Shown: positions 28,153 to 41,412, numbered from the stretch's first letter. The stretch is 64,000 nt of DNA from Rhizobium sp. Pop5 (GCF_024721175.1 NZ_CP099398.1:372001-436000); one strand, 5' to 3'. The notes: generated from the letters alone by a model not told the origin. Numbers and translations are program-made.

Positions 28153-28641
28153 TCATGATGCCCGCGCCACGTCGGGATAGGTTTCGATAACTTCAATAGC
28201 GTCATCGACCATTTTCGTGCCGGTCTCGGCGAGCTTGCCTAGCGTCTCAAAGCCGAACCGGTGGACATCGCGCAGGGTCTTCGACAGAACGACCAACCGT
28301 CCAGTCGTGAAAAGCAAGCGGCCGAAGCCCTCATGGCCGATCGTCATGATCGGCGATGCCAACAGGCCTGTGCACTCTTCGATCACAAGCCCCACGCAAC
28401 TGTAAAAATTCTGTAGCCTCCACAGCACATCAGGATCCGGATCGCCTATGATCGGGATCTTACGGCGCTGCTCCTTGGTGAGGATGAAGTCGGCCAGCAG
28501 GTCAGCGTCCGATTTGCCTTCCCACGCCCCATGGGCATCCTGAGCGCGGATGAGCCTTATCAGGCATCTGAGAAAAGGGGTGGCGAGATCCCCATCTTCG
28601 TTGACAGCAGGGCCATTCGTACTTCCTGTCAATGTACCCAT
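28153..28641 (-). CDS. NifX-associated nitrogen fixation protein (DUF269)
   Basis: 162 residues of the NifX-associated family. Motifs: LIRAQDAHGAWEGKSDADLL, GDPDPDVLWRLQNFY, GHEGFGRLLFTTGRLVVLSK, TLRDVHRFGF. It is thought to assist iron-molybdenum cofactor synthesis. Normally it follows nifX, but here it follows a truncated nifE directly (3 nt gap) and nifN and nifX are missing. A second, diverged copy lies at 63476-63961. Confidence 0.9.
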   Translation of the reverse strand: MGTLTGSTNGPAVNEDGDLATPFLRCLIRLIRAQDAHGAWEGKSDADLLADFILTKEQRRKIPIIGDPDPDVLWRLQNFYSCVGLVIEECTGLLASPIMTIGHEGFGRLLFTTGRLVVLSKTLRDVHRFGFETLGKLAETGTKMVDDAIEVIETYPDVARAS

Positions 28642-28644
28642 TTC

Positions 28645-28989
28645 TTAGTCCTCCTCATCGAAAGGCTTCTTTTCAATGGCGCCTGCTTCGGTCAGCGCCG
28701 TGAAGCTCGTGCGCCAGAGCGTTGGACCTGAGGAAGCCGATCCGCGGTTGTCCCAGGAATTGCCCTCACAGCCGAGAGGCCCATGGATCAGGTGCGCGAC
28801 GTCGGTGATCGGCTGCAGCACGATCTTGGCGCCATCGAAAGCGCATCCGCCGGCTGCCGCCCCGGGGATCAGCGGCTTCGAACAGCCGTTTTTGCGCGCC
28901 TTGGAATCCTTGCTGCGGTTCTTCTCGCAGGCAGGCTCGTCGAAGACATCCTGGACTTTAGCATTGAGCAAGGGCATTGCGGTCTCCAA
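28645..28989 (-). pseudogene. nifE: Truncated nifE (5' fragment)
   Basis: NifE is one half of the scaffold on which the iron-molybdenum cofactor is built. The first ~95 of 114 residues are NifE-like: NGCSKPLIPGAAAGGCAFDG, IVLQPITDVAHLIHGPLGCE, NSWDNRGSASSGPTLWRTSF. The family then continues for ~370 more residues, but here the frame runs into ALTEAGAIEKKPFDEED and stops. An internal deletion probably joined nifE to the end of another gene. A product this short cannot act as a scaffold. Confidence 0.85.
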
Positions 28990-29000
28990 GTTCAGATGAA

Positions 29001-29028
29001 GGCGGCCGGCCTCACAAGGCCGACCGCC
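29001..29028 (-). repeat. Hairpin between nifK and nifE fragment
   Basis: Inverted repeat GGCGGCCGGCCT / AGGCCGACCGCC (one mismatch) with a 4-base loop, immediately after the nifK stop. No T-run follows, so it is more likely an RNA-stability or attenuation element than a full terminator. Confidence 0.65.
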
Positions 29029-29035
29029 GCCGCTC

Positions 29036-30577
29036 CTAGCGGGTCAGGTCGTAAGAATAGTCCGTCACACCCGGCTCGCTCGTCTCGCGATCGAGCTTGT
29101 CGAAGATCTTGTCGAGGATCGTCGTCAGGACGCGCAGGCCGCCTTGGTAGCCCATGAGCGGGAAACGGTGGTGATGGTGCCGGTCGAATATCGGAAAGGT
29201 CAGCCGGATCAATGGGGTGCCGGTGTCGCGCTCGAGATACTTGCCATAGGAATTGCCGATCATAAGATCAACCGGCTCGGTAAAGAGCAGCGAGCGCAAC
29301 GCCCACAGGTCCTTGCCCGCCCAGACCTGGGCATCCTTGCCGAAGGGCGAGGATGCGAGCAACGCCTTCATCTCGGCTTCCCAGGCCGACGTGCCGTTGG
29401 TAGCAAGGCAGTGGGTCGGCTCACCGCCGGTTTCCAAGACGAACCGGGCAACGGCGTAGACGAAGTCAGGATCGCCGTAGATCGCGTATTTCTTCCCGTG
29501 CAGCCAGGCTTGGCTATCTGCCATAGCGTCGACGAGACGGCCGCGTTCCAGGCCGATTGCCGGAGGAATTTCCTTGCCGGTAATCTCCGAGACCTTCATC
29601 AGGAATTCGTCGGTCGCCTGAACACCCAGCGGATAATGGAACGAAGCCGTAACCTGACCGACCTCCTTGCAATATTCCAGCGTTTTGCGCGTGTTATAGT
29701 GCTGCAGCGACAGGGTCGCTTCGGCATTCAACGCCGTTTTCAAGTCCTCGATCTTCGTGCCGCCGTCATACATGCGGTACGTACCGTCAGACGGCGTGTC
29801 GAACTGGTCGGAGGCATCCTGGATGAAGATGTAGGATACGCCCATCATGTCGAGCAGGCGCTTCAGTTCGCGGTTGTTGCCGACGCAGAAGCCGTCGAAG
29901 CCGGGAATGATGTTGATGGCTTGAGCAACCTCCTTCCGCTCGTTGCCTTTCCAGAAGTTCTCCAGAATGCCCTTGATCATGCCGTCATAGCCATCGACGT
30001 GGCTGCCGACGAAGGCAGGCGTGTGGGCGAAAGGAACATCGAAGTCGTGCGGGACCGACCCTTCGTTCTTTGCGTTTTCGATGAAGCCGTGGAGGTCGTC
30101 TCCAATGACTTCGGCCATGCAGGTGGTCGAGACGGCGATCATCTTCGGATCGTAGAGCTTGTATGTATTGGCGAGCCCGTCGACCATGTTCTTCAACCCG
30201 CCGAACACTGCCGCGTCCTCCGTCATCGAGGACGAGACCGCCGATGAAGGCTCCTTGAAGTGACGCGACAGATGCGAACGGTAATAAGCGACGCAGCCCT
30301 GGCTGCCATGGACGAAGGACATCGTTTGCTCAAAGCCTGCGGCTGCGAAGACGGCACCGAGCGGCTGGCAGGCTTTGGCCGGGTTCACGACCAGGGCTTC
30401 GCGGCCCAGGTTCTTTTCGCGATACTCCCAGGTCTTCGTGAAGTCGTTTTGATCGGCAACGACCTGATCCGGGTGGGGGCATTCGAAATTGGCTTTCTTC
30501 TCGGCGAGCATCTGCCTGTATTCCGGCTCGCGGAACAGGGGAGCATGGTCGAGAACTTTTTCCGCCGACTGCGGCAT
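29036..30577 (-). CDS. nifK: NifK, nitrogenase MoFe protein beta subunit
   Basis: 513 residues from ATG 30577 ([15 protein letters not shown]), the usual NifK start, with AAGGTG upstream. P-cluster cysteines lie in [20 protein letters not shown] and [12 protein letters not shown]. Further motifs: [20 protein letters not shown] and [20 protein letters not shown]. With NifD it forms the catalytic tetramer that reduces N2. Third gene of nifHDK, 87-124 bp from nifD with a strong hairpin in the gap. Longer frames to 30598 and 30631 lack support. Confidence 0.98.
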   Translation of the reverse strand: MPQSAEKVLDHAPLFREPEYRQMLAEKKANFECPHPDQVVADQNDFTKTWEYREKNLGREALVVNPAKACQPLGAVFAAAGFEQTMSFVHGSQGCVAYYRSHLSRHFKEPSSAVSSSMTEDAAVFGGLKNMVDGLANTYKLYDPKMIAVSTTCMAEVIGDDLHGFIENAKNEGSVPHDFDVPFAHTPAFVGSHVDGYDGMIKGILENFWKGNERKEVAQAINIIPGFDGFCVGNNRELKRLLDMMGVSYIFIQDASDQFDTPSDGTYRMYDGGTKIEDLKTALNAEATLSLQHYNTRKTLEYCKEVGQVTASFHYPLGVQATDEFLMKVSEITGKEIPPAIGLERGRLVDAMADSQAWLHGKKYAIYGDPDFVYAVARFVLETGGEPTHCLATNGTSAWEAEMKALLASSPFGKDAQVWAGKDLWALRSLLFTEPVDLMIGNSYGKYLERDTGTPLIRLTFPIFDRHHHHRFPLMGYQGGLRVLTTILDKIFDKLDRETSEPGVTDYSYDLTR

Positions 30578-30663
30578 AGTAAGCACCTTTCTTTTCATCG
30601 CGCCGCACCGGTGGCGGCAATGGGATGTCATCTGTCACGAGTGCGGATCAAGTCCGATGGGAA

Positions 30664-30700
30664 GAGCCTGGCCTGCCCCTTCCCAAGACAGGCCAGGCTC
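30664..30700 (-). repeat. Hairpin between nifD and nifK
   Basis: Perfect 12 bp inverted repeat (GAGCCTGGCCTG / CAGGCCAGGCTC) with a 13-base loop directly after the nifD stop. Likely tunes nifK expression or protects mRNA ends. Confidence 0.75.
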
Positions 30701-32203
30701 TCATTCGGCCGCAACCGCCTCAGCTGGCGCGGCCTCTTTTTTCCAGGGGACGTCGTAGAGATCCCACACCGGATTATTGATGGCCAGATCCATGTCGCGG
30801 GCGAATATGGCGAAGCCGTCATAGCCGTGATACGGGCCGGAATAATCCCAGGAGTGCATCTGGCGGAAGGGGATGCCCATCTTCTGCACCGGATACTTCT
30901 CTTTAATGCCGGACCCAACAAGGTCGGGGCGGATGCCTTCGATGAACTTTTCCAGCTCGTAACCGGTCACGTCGTCATAGATCAGCGTACCCTTGTTCAC
31001 ATAATGGCCGGTGCGCTGATAGTCGTCGTTGTGGGCGAACTCGTAGCCGGTGCCGACGATCCGCATGCCGAGGTCCTCATAGGCCGTGATGACGTGGCGA
31101 GGACGCAGGCCGCCGACATAGAGCATCACCGTCTTGCCTTCGAGGCGCGGCCGGTACTTGTCGACGACAGCATCGACCAGGGGCCGGTACTTGGTGATGA
31201 CAGCCTCGGTCTTGTCGACGATTTCCGGACCGAAGTGCTTGGCTATTTCGCGCAGGGAGGTTTCGATCTGGGACGGACCAAAGAAATTGTATTCCATCCA
31301 CGGGATGCCGTATTTTTCCTCCATGTGCCGACAGATGTAGTTCATCGAGCGGTAGCAGTGGATGAGGTTCAGCTTGGCCTTTGGCGCGCGCTCGACCTCA
31401 GCGAGCGTGGCATCACCCGACCAGTTGCCGACCACGCGCAGCCCCACCTCCTCCAATAGAATGCGCGTAGCCCACGCGTCGCCACCGATATTGTAGTCGC
31501 CGACGACGTTGACATCGTAAGGGCCGGTCTCAAACTCGACTTCGTTCTTGTCGAAAACCCAGTCACGGATGGCGTCGTTGGCGATGTGGTGGCCGAGCGA
31601 TTGCGAGACGCCGCGGAAGCCCTCGCAGCGTACCGGCACGATCGTCTTTTCGTGCTCCTTGGCCTTCTTGCGCGACACCGCCTCAATGTCGTCGCCAATC
31701 AGCCCGATCGGGCATTCCGACTGCACGCTGATGCCGTTGTTGAGGGGGAAAAGCTCCTCGATCTCGTCGATGACCTGTTCAAGCTTCTTGTCGCCGCCGA
31801 ACACGATGTCCTTTTCCTGGAAGTCTGAGGTGAACTGCAGCGTCACGAACGTGTCGATGCCCGTCAGGCCGACGTAGTAGTTGCGGCGTTGCGACCAGGA
31901 ATAATGACCGCAACCGACCGGCCCGTGCGAGATGTGGACCATGTCCTTGACCGGCCCCCATACCACGCCTTTGGAACCGGCATAGGCGCAGCCGCGGATC
32001 GTCATCACGCCCGGAATGGACTTGATGTTCGATTTGACGTCGCATTCGGAAAGGGCCTTCGGCTCATCGCCAGGCTCGTCGCCGCTCGTTGCGACGCTGA
32101 GGTGCTTCTTGCGGCGCTTCGCCGCCTTGTCTGGATATTGCGCTAATACTTCCGCAATGAGCTGTTCATGCAAAACGCTGTCATTCTCGTAATCAAGGCT
32201 CAT
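30701..32203 (-). CDS. nifD: NifD, nitrogenase MoFe protein alpha subunit
   Basis: 500 residues from ATG 32203 ([12 protein letters not shown]). P-cluster ligands are in [22 protein letters not shown] and [10 protein letters not shown]. The FeMo-cofactor ligands are the Cys in [10 protein letters not shown] and the His in [15 protein letters not shown]. It holds the FeMo cofactor and pairs with NifK. The longer frame to 32281 crosses the nifH-nifD hairpin and is rejected. Confidence 0.98.
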   Translation of the reverse strand: MSLDYENDSVLHEQLIAEVLAQYPDKAAKRRKKHLSVATSGDEPGDEPKALSECDVKSNIKSIPGVMTIRGCAYAGSKGVVWGPVKDMVHISHGPVGCGHYSWSQRRNYYVGLTGIDTFVTLQFTSDFQEKDIVFGGDKKLEQVIDEIEELFPLNNGISVQSECPIGLIGDDIEAVSRKKAKEHEKTIVPVRCEGFRGVSQSLGHHIANDAIRDWVFDKNEVEFETGPYDVNVVGDYNIGGDAWATRILLEEVGLRVVGNWSGDATLAEVERAPKAKLNLIHCYRSMNYICRHMEEKYGIPWMEYNFFGPSQIETSLREIAKHFGPEIVDKTEAVITKYRPLVDAVVDKYRPRLEGKTVMLYVGGLRPRHVITAYEDLGMRIVGTGYEFAHNDDYQRTGHYVNKGTLIYDDVTGYELEKFIEGIRPDLVGSGIKEKYPVQKMGIPFRQMHSWDYSGPYHGYDGFAIFARDMDLAINNPVWDLYDVPWKKEAAPAEAVAAE

Positions 32204-32265
32204 GGGCCCCTGCCCCCTTTCAAGGTTCGGGTTAGGTCGTCGTCGCCGAAGCGGCTTTCTTGGAA

Positions 32266-32295
32266 GGACGCGCTGGCGCAAGGGCCAGCGCGTCC
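32266..32295 (-). repeat. Hairpin between nifH and nifD
   Basis: Perfect 12 bp inverted repeat (GGACGCGCTGGC / GCCAGCGCGTCC) with a 6-base loop, just after the nifH stop. It probably contributes to the higher level of nifH message relative to nifDK. Confidence 0.75.
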
Positions 32296-32310
32296 TGTCG
32301 ACAGCGGCAG

Positions 32311-33426
<1,116 letters not shown>

Positions 33427-33454
33427 TCACTTGCACCGCTAGAGCAAATCCTGC

Positions 33455-34099
33455 TCAATCTGGGTCATATCCAGCGGCCTTAAGGTAGTTTGCGCATTCT
33501 GCCGCAGTGAAGCGAGGTATCAAGGCCCCGACCGCATCCCATAGAGCATCGATCTTTCGCTCGGCTCGGCCTCGCAACATGGCTTTCAGCTTCGAGAATG
33601 CGTTCTCGATTGGATTGAAGTCCGGACTATAGGGCGGCAGGAACATGAGCTTGGCGCCGGCACGTTCGATGGCATCGCGGACACCGGCTATCTTGTGTGC
33701 AGGCAGGTTATCCATAATGACGACGTCGCCGATCTCCAGGGGCGGCACCAGCACCTGTTCGACATACGCAAGGAAGACGTTGCCGTTCATCGCGCCATCG
33801 TAGACGAATGGGGCGGTCATTCCGCTGAGGCGCAACGCACCGGTGAAAGTCGTTGTTTTCCAATGGCCGTGCGGCACGCCGGCACGGCAAACGCTCACCT
33901 CGCAATGCACGTCCGCGCAGACCGTGACATCTTGGTCGAGAGGCCGGTTTCGTCGATGAAGATCAGTTTCTCCGGATCGAGGTCCAATTGACCATCGAAC
34001 CAGGCGCGCCGGCGCTTCAGGACGTCCGGTCGGTCCTGCTCCAGTGCGTGTGCGGTCTTTTTTTAAAGGTCCACCCACGGCCTCGAAGCCAGGCGCCAA
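33455..34099 (-). pseudogene. IS630 transposase catalytic part, broken
   Basis: DDE motifs VVIMDNLPAHK and SPDFNPIENAFSKLKAML and the family ending CANYLKAAGYDPD are intact. The first catalytic block (IFIDETGLSTKM) lies in another frame, so the gene carries frameshifts, and it is cut off from its N-terminus by the IS21-family insertion. Confidence 0.8.
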
Positions 34100-34173
34100 G
34101 TGCGCTGCGGCTGATCTTCACCTGCCGCTCGACGGACTGTCAGTACCGGAGCAATACTCCTCATTAGTGCCGT

Positions 34174-36419
<2,246 letters not shown>

Positions 36420-36590
36420 ATGGGGAATTTTACTTCGGCACTTCTGAGGAAAATTCACGCGGCATTGACACGGACAAGCGCTCAACCATCTCATCGAGCG
36501 TCACATCCCTACGCTCGTTGATCAACGCGACAACGAATTCCTCGTGTGCATCCACTGCCGAAGGTCGTCTCCAGCTCTGTGGCAGAGCAG

Positions 36591-36788
36591 TTAACTCACC
36601 CTCTTTCGCTCTTCAATCCAGCGGATCGCCGTCGAAATCCCAACTCCGAAACGAGCCGCAGCCTGTCGAGCCGACATGCCCGCCGCAGACGCTTTCAAAA
36701 CCCGTATTAGGAGATCATCGCTCAGGGCCTGTCCCATCATCCACCTCTCCGCTGTGGATGTTGAATCAGCTTCGGTCGCTCTCGTCAC
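36591..36788 (-). CDS. IS630 transposase N-terminal helix-turn-helix fragment
   Basis: 65 residues with ALSDDLLIRVLKASAAGMSA and RQAAARFGVGISTAIRWIEE, the N-terminal DNA-binding part of an IS630 transposase. It is separated from its catalytic half by the IS21-family insertion and ends at a premature stop. Confidence 0.7.
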   Translation of the reverse strand: MTRATEADSTSTAERWMMGQALSDDLLIRVLKASAAGMSARQAAARFGVGISTAIRWIEERKRVS

Positions 36789-37039
36789 CTCACAATCGAT
36801 TCATCAATCGCAGGACATGTCTAGGTCGACCGCGCGCCAGCGCGACCGCGACCATCAGCAGGACAAAGAGCTTTGAAAACAGGAGACAATCGCACATCCC
36901 TGTAGCCAAGAGAGAAATGGCGTATCGCACGGGAGACGCTGCGAGCGCCCAGGTGATAGAGCTTCGCCTTGTGGCTGAACAAGCCAACTTCGATCGCGCA
37001 GGCCCGCCGCGCCCGACAGCTGGCCAAAAACAGCGCCAG

Positions 37040-37427
37040 GAGCTACGACTGGGGCCACGCACGTGAGTATGTCGAGGGCATGTCGCGCATGCTGCAGCAG
37101 GACAAACCGGATGGCCACGTCTTGGCGACCGGCGAGACGACGAGTGTCGGCCAATTTCTCGAGCGGGCTTTTGCCGACGTGAACATTACTTTGGAATGGA
37201 AGGCGTCCGGCGTCGACTGGCTACGACTCCGCGTCCGGTGCCTGCCTTGTTGAAGTCGATCCTCGATACCTCCGCCCGACGGAAGTTGATCTTCTGCCGG
37301 TGATCCGACCAAGGCCCGCCAGAAGCTGGGCTGGCAACACAAGGCCCCGGTTCAGGAGCTCGTCGCCGAGATGGTGCGCGAGGATGTCAAGCACTGGAAG
37401 GCCCTGAACAGCCGGGAAGAGCTCTGA
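37040..37427 (+). pseudogene. noeL: noeL (GDP-mannose 4,6-dehydratase) 3' relic
   Basis: The frame YDWGHAREYVEGMSRMLQQD, HVLATGETTSVGQFLERAFA matches the C-terminal part of GDP-mannose dehydratase. After a frameshift, VEVDPRYLRPTEVDLL-like and ELVAEMVREDVKHWKALNSR sequence completes the C-terminus. The N-terminal two thirds are missing. NoeL supplies GDP-fucose precursor for Nod-factor fucosylation. The gap 36791-37039 shows nothing recognisable. Confidence 0.8.
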
Positions 37428-37510
37428 GTGTACGACTTGTCCAACAAGAAGATCTGGGTTGTCGGCCATCGCAGTATGGTCGGCAGTGCGCTTGTGCGCA
37501 GGCTCCGATG
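37428..37510 (+). pseudogene. nolK: nolK (GDP-fucose synthase) 5' relic
   Basis: Directly after the noeL stop, a GTG-start frame reads VYDLSNKKIWVVGHRSMVGS, ALVRRL, the NAD-binding N-terminus of GDP-fucose synthetase. It is lost after ~28 codons. The order noeL-nolK is the normal one. Confidence 0.7.
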
Positions 37511-37599
37511 CCGTGCTCTGCGGCAGTGGCGTCAGTTAGCGGGTCGAACGAGGAGCGCGGATCGTGAACCCGCGAGCGCGCAAAAATACGGCATTAGCC

Positions 37600-37841
37600 G
37601 ATGATGTTCATACTTCCACCAGGTGCCCGGATTGCGGTACCGAGGCTTCGGGGCATATGTTCCTGATGGTCCTGCTTGTCTCGAATATCTCACGCTTGAC
37701 GTCTAAGCGTTCGCAGATCGAAAGGTGCGGGATGTGTCATCGTGTGGGTCGGTCCGTCATCGAGGGTTAAATAGACGCACCGATCACTGGGCCGCCACCG
37801 TCTCTTCGGATAACTTCAGCTATGGGACCATGCTCTTTCAT
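37600..37841 (-). pseudogene. nodB relic directly after nodA
   Basis: An ATG overlapping the nodA stop (ATGA) begins [20 protein letters not shown]. Another frame then gives VYLTLDDGPT joined to HTMTHPAPFDL, the two NodB metal-site motifs brought together by a deletion. Farther on is REIFETSRTIRNI, like RQILETNRVIK of NodB. Frameshifts and stops make it non-functional. Intact nodB lies 28 kb away. Confidence 0.75.
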
Positions 37842-38425
37842 AGCTCAGGGCCATTCCGCTCGATCAAGGTCCCCGATGGCCAATCACTCATTGAGCATCC
37901 TATTGGGAATACTACCAAAATTACGTTTTCACAGCGCGTCGGCGGGAGGTTGAGATAAACATCGGCAAGGGTGGATCGCACGCGTACCCCTTCCAAAACC
38001 GTCGCAAGACCATTTCGGCAGAGCCTGAGAACAAGGTTGCGCAACGCCTGCCGAACACCGCCGAACGCAAACCGAACGCCAAGTTGCTGCAGCACTGGGT
38101 AAACAATGCGCATCGAATTAATGCCGTACCCCTCAAGATCTGGACGCACGCCCCACAATCCAAGCTCGCATACGAGTAGATCGACCTCGCCAACCCGAAC
38201 GAAACGACGCAACAACCCCATGTGAGCGGCCACACCGTGCGCATCATAGCCTATTACGCGAAGCTCGGGCCTAGCTCCTGACCAACTACGAGCACCTTCG
38301 AATGGAAGGGCGTTGTAAGCTCCAGTTGGCCCATAGGTCTTCCGAAAGAAATCTGCGAGCTCCGTGTGGTCAGAGAGCTCCAACTCGTTTTCCCAGCACA
38401 CTTTCCACCGCACCTGAGGGCTCAT
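37838..38425 (-). CDS. nodA: NodA, Nod-factor N-acyltransferase
   Basis: 195-residue acyltransferase that puts the fatty acid on the deacetylated chitooligosaccharide. The start [20 protein letters not shown] at 38425 follows GGAGG and is the usual one. Family motifs: [77 protein letters not shown]. It is separated from nodBC and has its own nod box 93 bp upstream, as in R. etli-type symbiotic plasmids. Confidence 0.97.
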   Translation of the reverse strand: MSPQVRWKVCWENELELSDHTELADFFRKTYGPTGAYNALPFEGARSWSGARPELRVIGYDAHGVAAHMGLLRRFVRVGEVDLLVCELGLWGVRPDLEGYGINSMRIVYPVLQQLGVRFAFGGVRQALRNLVLRLCRNGLATVLEGVRVRSTLADVYLNLPPTRCENVILVVFPIGCSMSDWPSGTLIERNGPEL

Positions 38426-38517
38426 ACCTAAACCTCCACTTAATACTCTGTCCAGGCGTCGACAGAGCAACTACTTGATACGCACTCGTTGGGGCGCTTC
38501 TAATGGCACTGGTATAA

Positions 38518-38564
38518 GCTGGTGAAATCATTTGTTTGGATGGAACTCATCCGTCCAATGGATG
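38518..38564 (-). promoter_or_regulatory. nod box upstream of nodA
   Basis: On the minus strand CATCCATTGGACGGATG followed after 5 bases by CATCCAAACAAATGATTT and CACCAGC, a clear 47 bp nod box. It ends 93 bp before the nodA start and predicts NodD-flavonoid control. Confidence 0.9.
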
Positions 38565-38574
38565 CGTTCCAATC

Positions 38575-38700
38575 AATCGGCCTGCCATCGGCTGCCGACG
38601 CCAGATGAAGCGGCTGCTCCAACTTCTTCGTGAACATGCCGCCTTGTCCATCATGCTGGATCATCTTGATCAGGCATCCAGGACATTGAACTGAAAAGTT
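38575..38700 (-). pseudogene. IS66 family TnpB fragment
   Basis: Frame CLIKMIQHDGQGGMFTKKLE then QPLHLASAADGRP matches the IS66 TnpB segment LIKVLWHDGQG...AKRLERG. No ends or other IS66 genes remain. It lies just upstream of the nodA nod box. Confidence 0.6.
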
Positions 38701-39200
38701 GACCATGACTGAGAGGCTCGCTACTCAGGCAGAAGCAAGCCAAAGACGTTTTCGGCGATAATCAGGCAAATTGTCGAGATCACATTAGAACCCTCGGCGG
38801 AACCGGGCTGGTCTATCCCGGCGTCGAAAGTCGTCGAACGACCCGACCTGGCGGAGGGGTTTTTTCGGAATGTTCGGTTTGCGACAGTCTGATTCCACAC
38901 AAAATGGGACGCGGCGATAGGCAGCAGCATTCTCCTGTTGAATCTGAAAGGGGTTCCCCTCGCAAAACGCCCTGGTTCGCTTTGGCTATCGCAGCCCATG
39001 GACCGGCACGCTGGGTATCGGCGAAGATTGCCAGAGGACATACTTGCCTGGCGATCCCGACCTCGGGAGAAGATGATGGGTACAGGAATGGATTCCTAGA
39101 TCAGTGCGTTTCCGGTGCAAGCTTTTAGGACCCCGGACACAGCAAACGCCTCCCAGGACTGGCGAGGCGGCCGCGAGATCGCAATTTTCTCCTAGATAAC
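38701..39200. other. Gap with possible NifA site, no recognised gene
   Basis: Short frames on both strands have no recognisable motif. TGTTCGGTTTGCGACA at 38871-38886 fits TGT-N10-ACA exactly. It lies about 420 bp before the sigma-54-like promoter of the metallopeptidase gene, farther than usual, so it may be chance or a shifted activator site. Confidence 0.4.
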
Positions 39201-39222
39201 GGTATGAGGTGATCGTCATACC
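39201..39222. repeat. Inverted repeat upstream of the metallopeptidase gene
   Basis: GGTATGA-N8-TCATACC, a 7 bp palindrome with operator-like spacing, about 85 bp before the sigma-54-like promoter. It could bind a dimeric regulator, unknown here. Confidence 0.45.
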
Positions 39223-39307
39223 CTGGTCACCGGTTGCCGATCGTCACGCACATGGTCTGGTACAGAGCCGGCGGCGCCGATGAGCCCCCGAGGAAATACT
39301 TAGTGAC

Positions 39308-39323
39308 TGGCACGGTTGTTGCG
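39308..39323 (+). promoter_or_regulatory. Sigma-54-like promoter
   Basis: TGGCAC-N5-TTGCG, a near-consensus -24/-12 element ending 37 bp before the ATG at 39361. Confidence 0.65.
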
Positions 39324-39360
39324 TCGTCTCACGAAAGACAGCCGTTAACGAGAGGTCACG

Positions 39361-40275
39361 ATGATGGATGTATGCTCGATGGGGATGGTGTTGTGCGGTG
39401 GGTACCTTCTTGCTGCATCCGCAGGCAGACTCGGCGGCGCTGAGAATGTCTTATCTGACTCGCCTTTGTCCGCGGCTGATGTATCGAGTTTCGAGACTTT
39501 CATAGTTCGCAGCCCACCGACATCACTCAATCTGGATCCATTTTATGCCAAATATGCTGACGCAGCGGGCATACCTATTATTTCGTCAAACAAGGTTCCA
39601 GACACGGCACTATTGATCTCACGTGACATTGTCCTCTACATGTTGTCAGAACGCCGTGATGTCCGCGATGCTTTAATCCAGGCTGGAGCGCGGGTGGGCG
39701 TCATGGCAATTGACGAGACGACGACTGATATTCCCGAGCAGCGGGATTGGAAGAAGCCTCTTCCCGATGATCCACGTCTCACCCCTGACGAGCGGCGGGA
39801 TTACGCCAACACGATCGGCAAGATGACTGCCCGAGACTACTGGGCACAAAGGGCGCGCGGCATGGGCGGGCTCTACACGACGGGAGCTGTGGAGAATTTG
39901 ATGGGCGTGCCGGGCACGCGGTATTACGGCGGGAACATTCTTGTTCACGAATTCTCACATAATATTTTCAACGCGCTGCGCACGGTAGATCCTGATCTCG
40001 TTGCACGAGTTGAACGTGCCTATTCGCACGCCTACGAGAAAGGCCTCTGGGCGTGTTCCTATATGGAGAACAACGTCGATGAGTATTGGGCCGAGGGCAC
40101 GCGATTTTGGTTCAATACGAACTTGGCTTACAGCCGAGGCAATCTCACCATTGCCACATCAGAAGATTTCGAGGCTCACGATCCAAGCCTCTATAATATC
40201 ATGGCCGAAGTCTACCGCCATGACCACCACATTCTGGCGGATGTCTATTACCGGCATTCGGCGAAGTCGCAGTAA
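39361..40275 (+). CDS. Putative secreted zinc metallopeptidase
   Basis: 304 residues. The N-terminus is hydrophobic (MGMVLCGGYLLAASAGRLGG), suggesting export. The zinc motif HEFSHNIF (HExxH) is followed ~65 residues later by NNVDEYWAEGTRFWF, whose glutamate could be the third ligand as in gluzincins. An Asp/Pro-rich stretch (EQRDWKKPLPDDPRL) precedes a helical segment. No named family is assigned; the arrangement recalls lethal-factor-like or other orphan secreted peptidases. The sigma-54-like promoter suggests expression in nodules. Substrate and host-directed role are inference. Confidence 0.75.
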   Translation: MMDVCSMGMVLCGGYLLAASAGRLGGAENVLSDSPLSAADVSSFETFIVRSPPTSLNLDPFYAKYADAAGIPIISSNKVPDTALLISRDIVLYMLSERRDVRDALIQAGARVGVMAIDETTTDIPEQRDWKKPLPDDPRLTPDERRDYANTIGKMTARDYWAQRARGMGGLYTTGAVENLMGVPGTRYYGGNILVHEFSHNIFNALRTVDPDLVARVERAYSHAYEKGLWACSYMENNVDEYWAEGTRFWFNTNLAYSRGNLTIATSEDFEAHDPSLYNIMAEVYRHDHHILADVYYRHSAKSQ

Positions 40276-40576
40276 TGTCCTTTGGTATTGACTGCCGGCC
40301 TCATGCTGCAATCCCGCTGGAGACCCGAACTATCGCTGATCGTCCGTAATTTGTCAGAGCCAGCCATAAATTTGAGTTTCCGTTCAATTGAAGCGCCCAT
40401 GTTGTTCCCACGGGTGCATACCAAGTACTTCGTGGCCGCTGGAATTGGCTCCTTGTGCAACATCGAGACCAAATGACCTGCCACTGAATTTTCATCCGGC
40501 GGCGATTAGAGCCTCGGCGGTCTTTGAAACGCTCCCAAACGTTGGACCACCGGATGCTAGAGTTTTCCGGCTTCAT

Positions 40577-41392
40577 TCAGGGAGGCGGGCTGGTTGCGCC
40601 TCCCGAATTCACCAACGAGATCGGCACCTTGTTGCCGATCGCACCATGAGGTCTTTCCTCATTGTAGTATCTACGCCAATCCTCCATCTTTTCGCGGGCA
40701 TCCGCAAGGGTCAGGAACCAATGCTGGTTCAGGCATTCTGCACGGAAGCGGCCATTGAACGCTTCGATGAAAGCATTATCAGTCGGCTTGCCGGGGCGTG
40801 AGAAGTCCAACGTCACACCCTTGGAATAGGCCCACAGGTCCAAGTCGCGCGACACGAACTCGGTCCCTTGGTCGACACGGATCGTTTTCGGATAGCCGGC
40901 TTTTTGGCACACCCGTTCAAGGGTTTGCACAACGTCTTCGCCTCTATAGCTATGACGTGGATCAAGCACCGGCACGTAGCGCGAGAAGGTGTCGACCACC
41001 GTCAGCACGCGCAGTTTCTTACCCGTTGCGAGTTGGTCGTGAACGAAGTCCATCGCCCAGACGTCGTTGGGTCCGACGGCCATGTGCCGATCCTCGCGAA
41101 GCTTGGCTTTTACCCCCCGCTTCGGTGTCTTGTTCCGCAACTGTAGCCCCAAGTCCCTGTAAATGCGGTAGGTTCGCTTGATGTTGGTGCCCCAACCCTC
41201 GCGTTCCAACAGCACATGCACGCGGCGATAGCCGTACCGCACACGGATCTCGCAGATCTCGCGAATACGACGTTCCAGACCGGCCTGATCAGCACGGCGA
41301 GAGGTATAGTGGTGAGTTGATCGATCGAAGTTCAACGCTCCACAAGCACGTCGGATCGAGATCGCCCAATCGCAGCACATGCCTTTCACCAT
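40577..41392 (-). CDS. IS3-family transposase OrfB, copy A
   Basis: 271 residues with the HTH_21-type start (MVKGMCCDWAISIRRACGAL, RYGYRRVHVLLEREGWGTN) and rve integrase core. Catalytic residues are in VWAMDFVHDQL, IRVDQGTEFVS and DNAFIEAFNGRFRAECLN. Full length and uninterrupted, so this copy may supply transposase in trans. Confidence 0.93.
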   Translation of the reverse strand: MVKGMCCDWAISIRRACGALNFDRSTHHYTSRRADQAGLERRIREICEIRVRYGYRRVHVLLEREGWGTNIKRTYRIYRDLGLQLRNKTPKRGVKAKLREDRHMAVGPNDVWAMDFVHDQLATGKKLRVLTVVDTFSRYVPVLDPRHSYRGEDVVQTLERVCQKAGYPKTIRVDQGTEFVSRDLDLWAYSKGVTLDFSRPGKPTDNAFIEAFNGRFRAECLNQHWFLTLADAREKMEDWRRYYNEERPHGAIGNKVPISLVNSGGATSPPP

Positions 41393-41412
41393 CTCCCGCT
41401 TCCGAGCAGGCC

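Noticed and set aside
29144..31459. Very long plus-strand frames opposite nifK and nifD (29144-30247, 30260-31459)
   Set aside because: They are antisense to confidently identified nif genes, lack ribosome sites and motifs, and arise from codon bias of the real strand.
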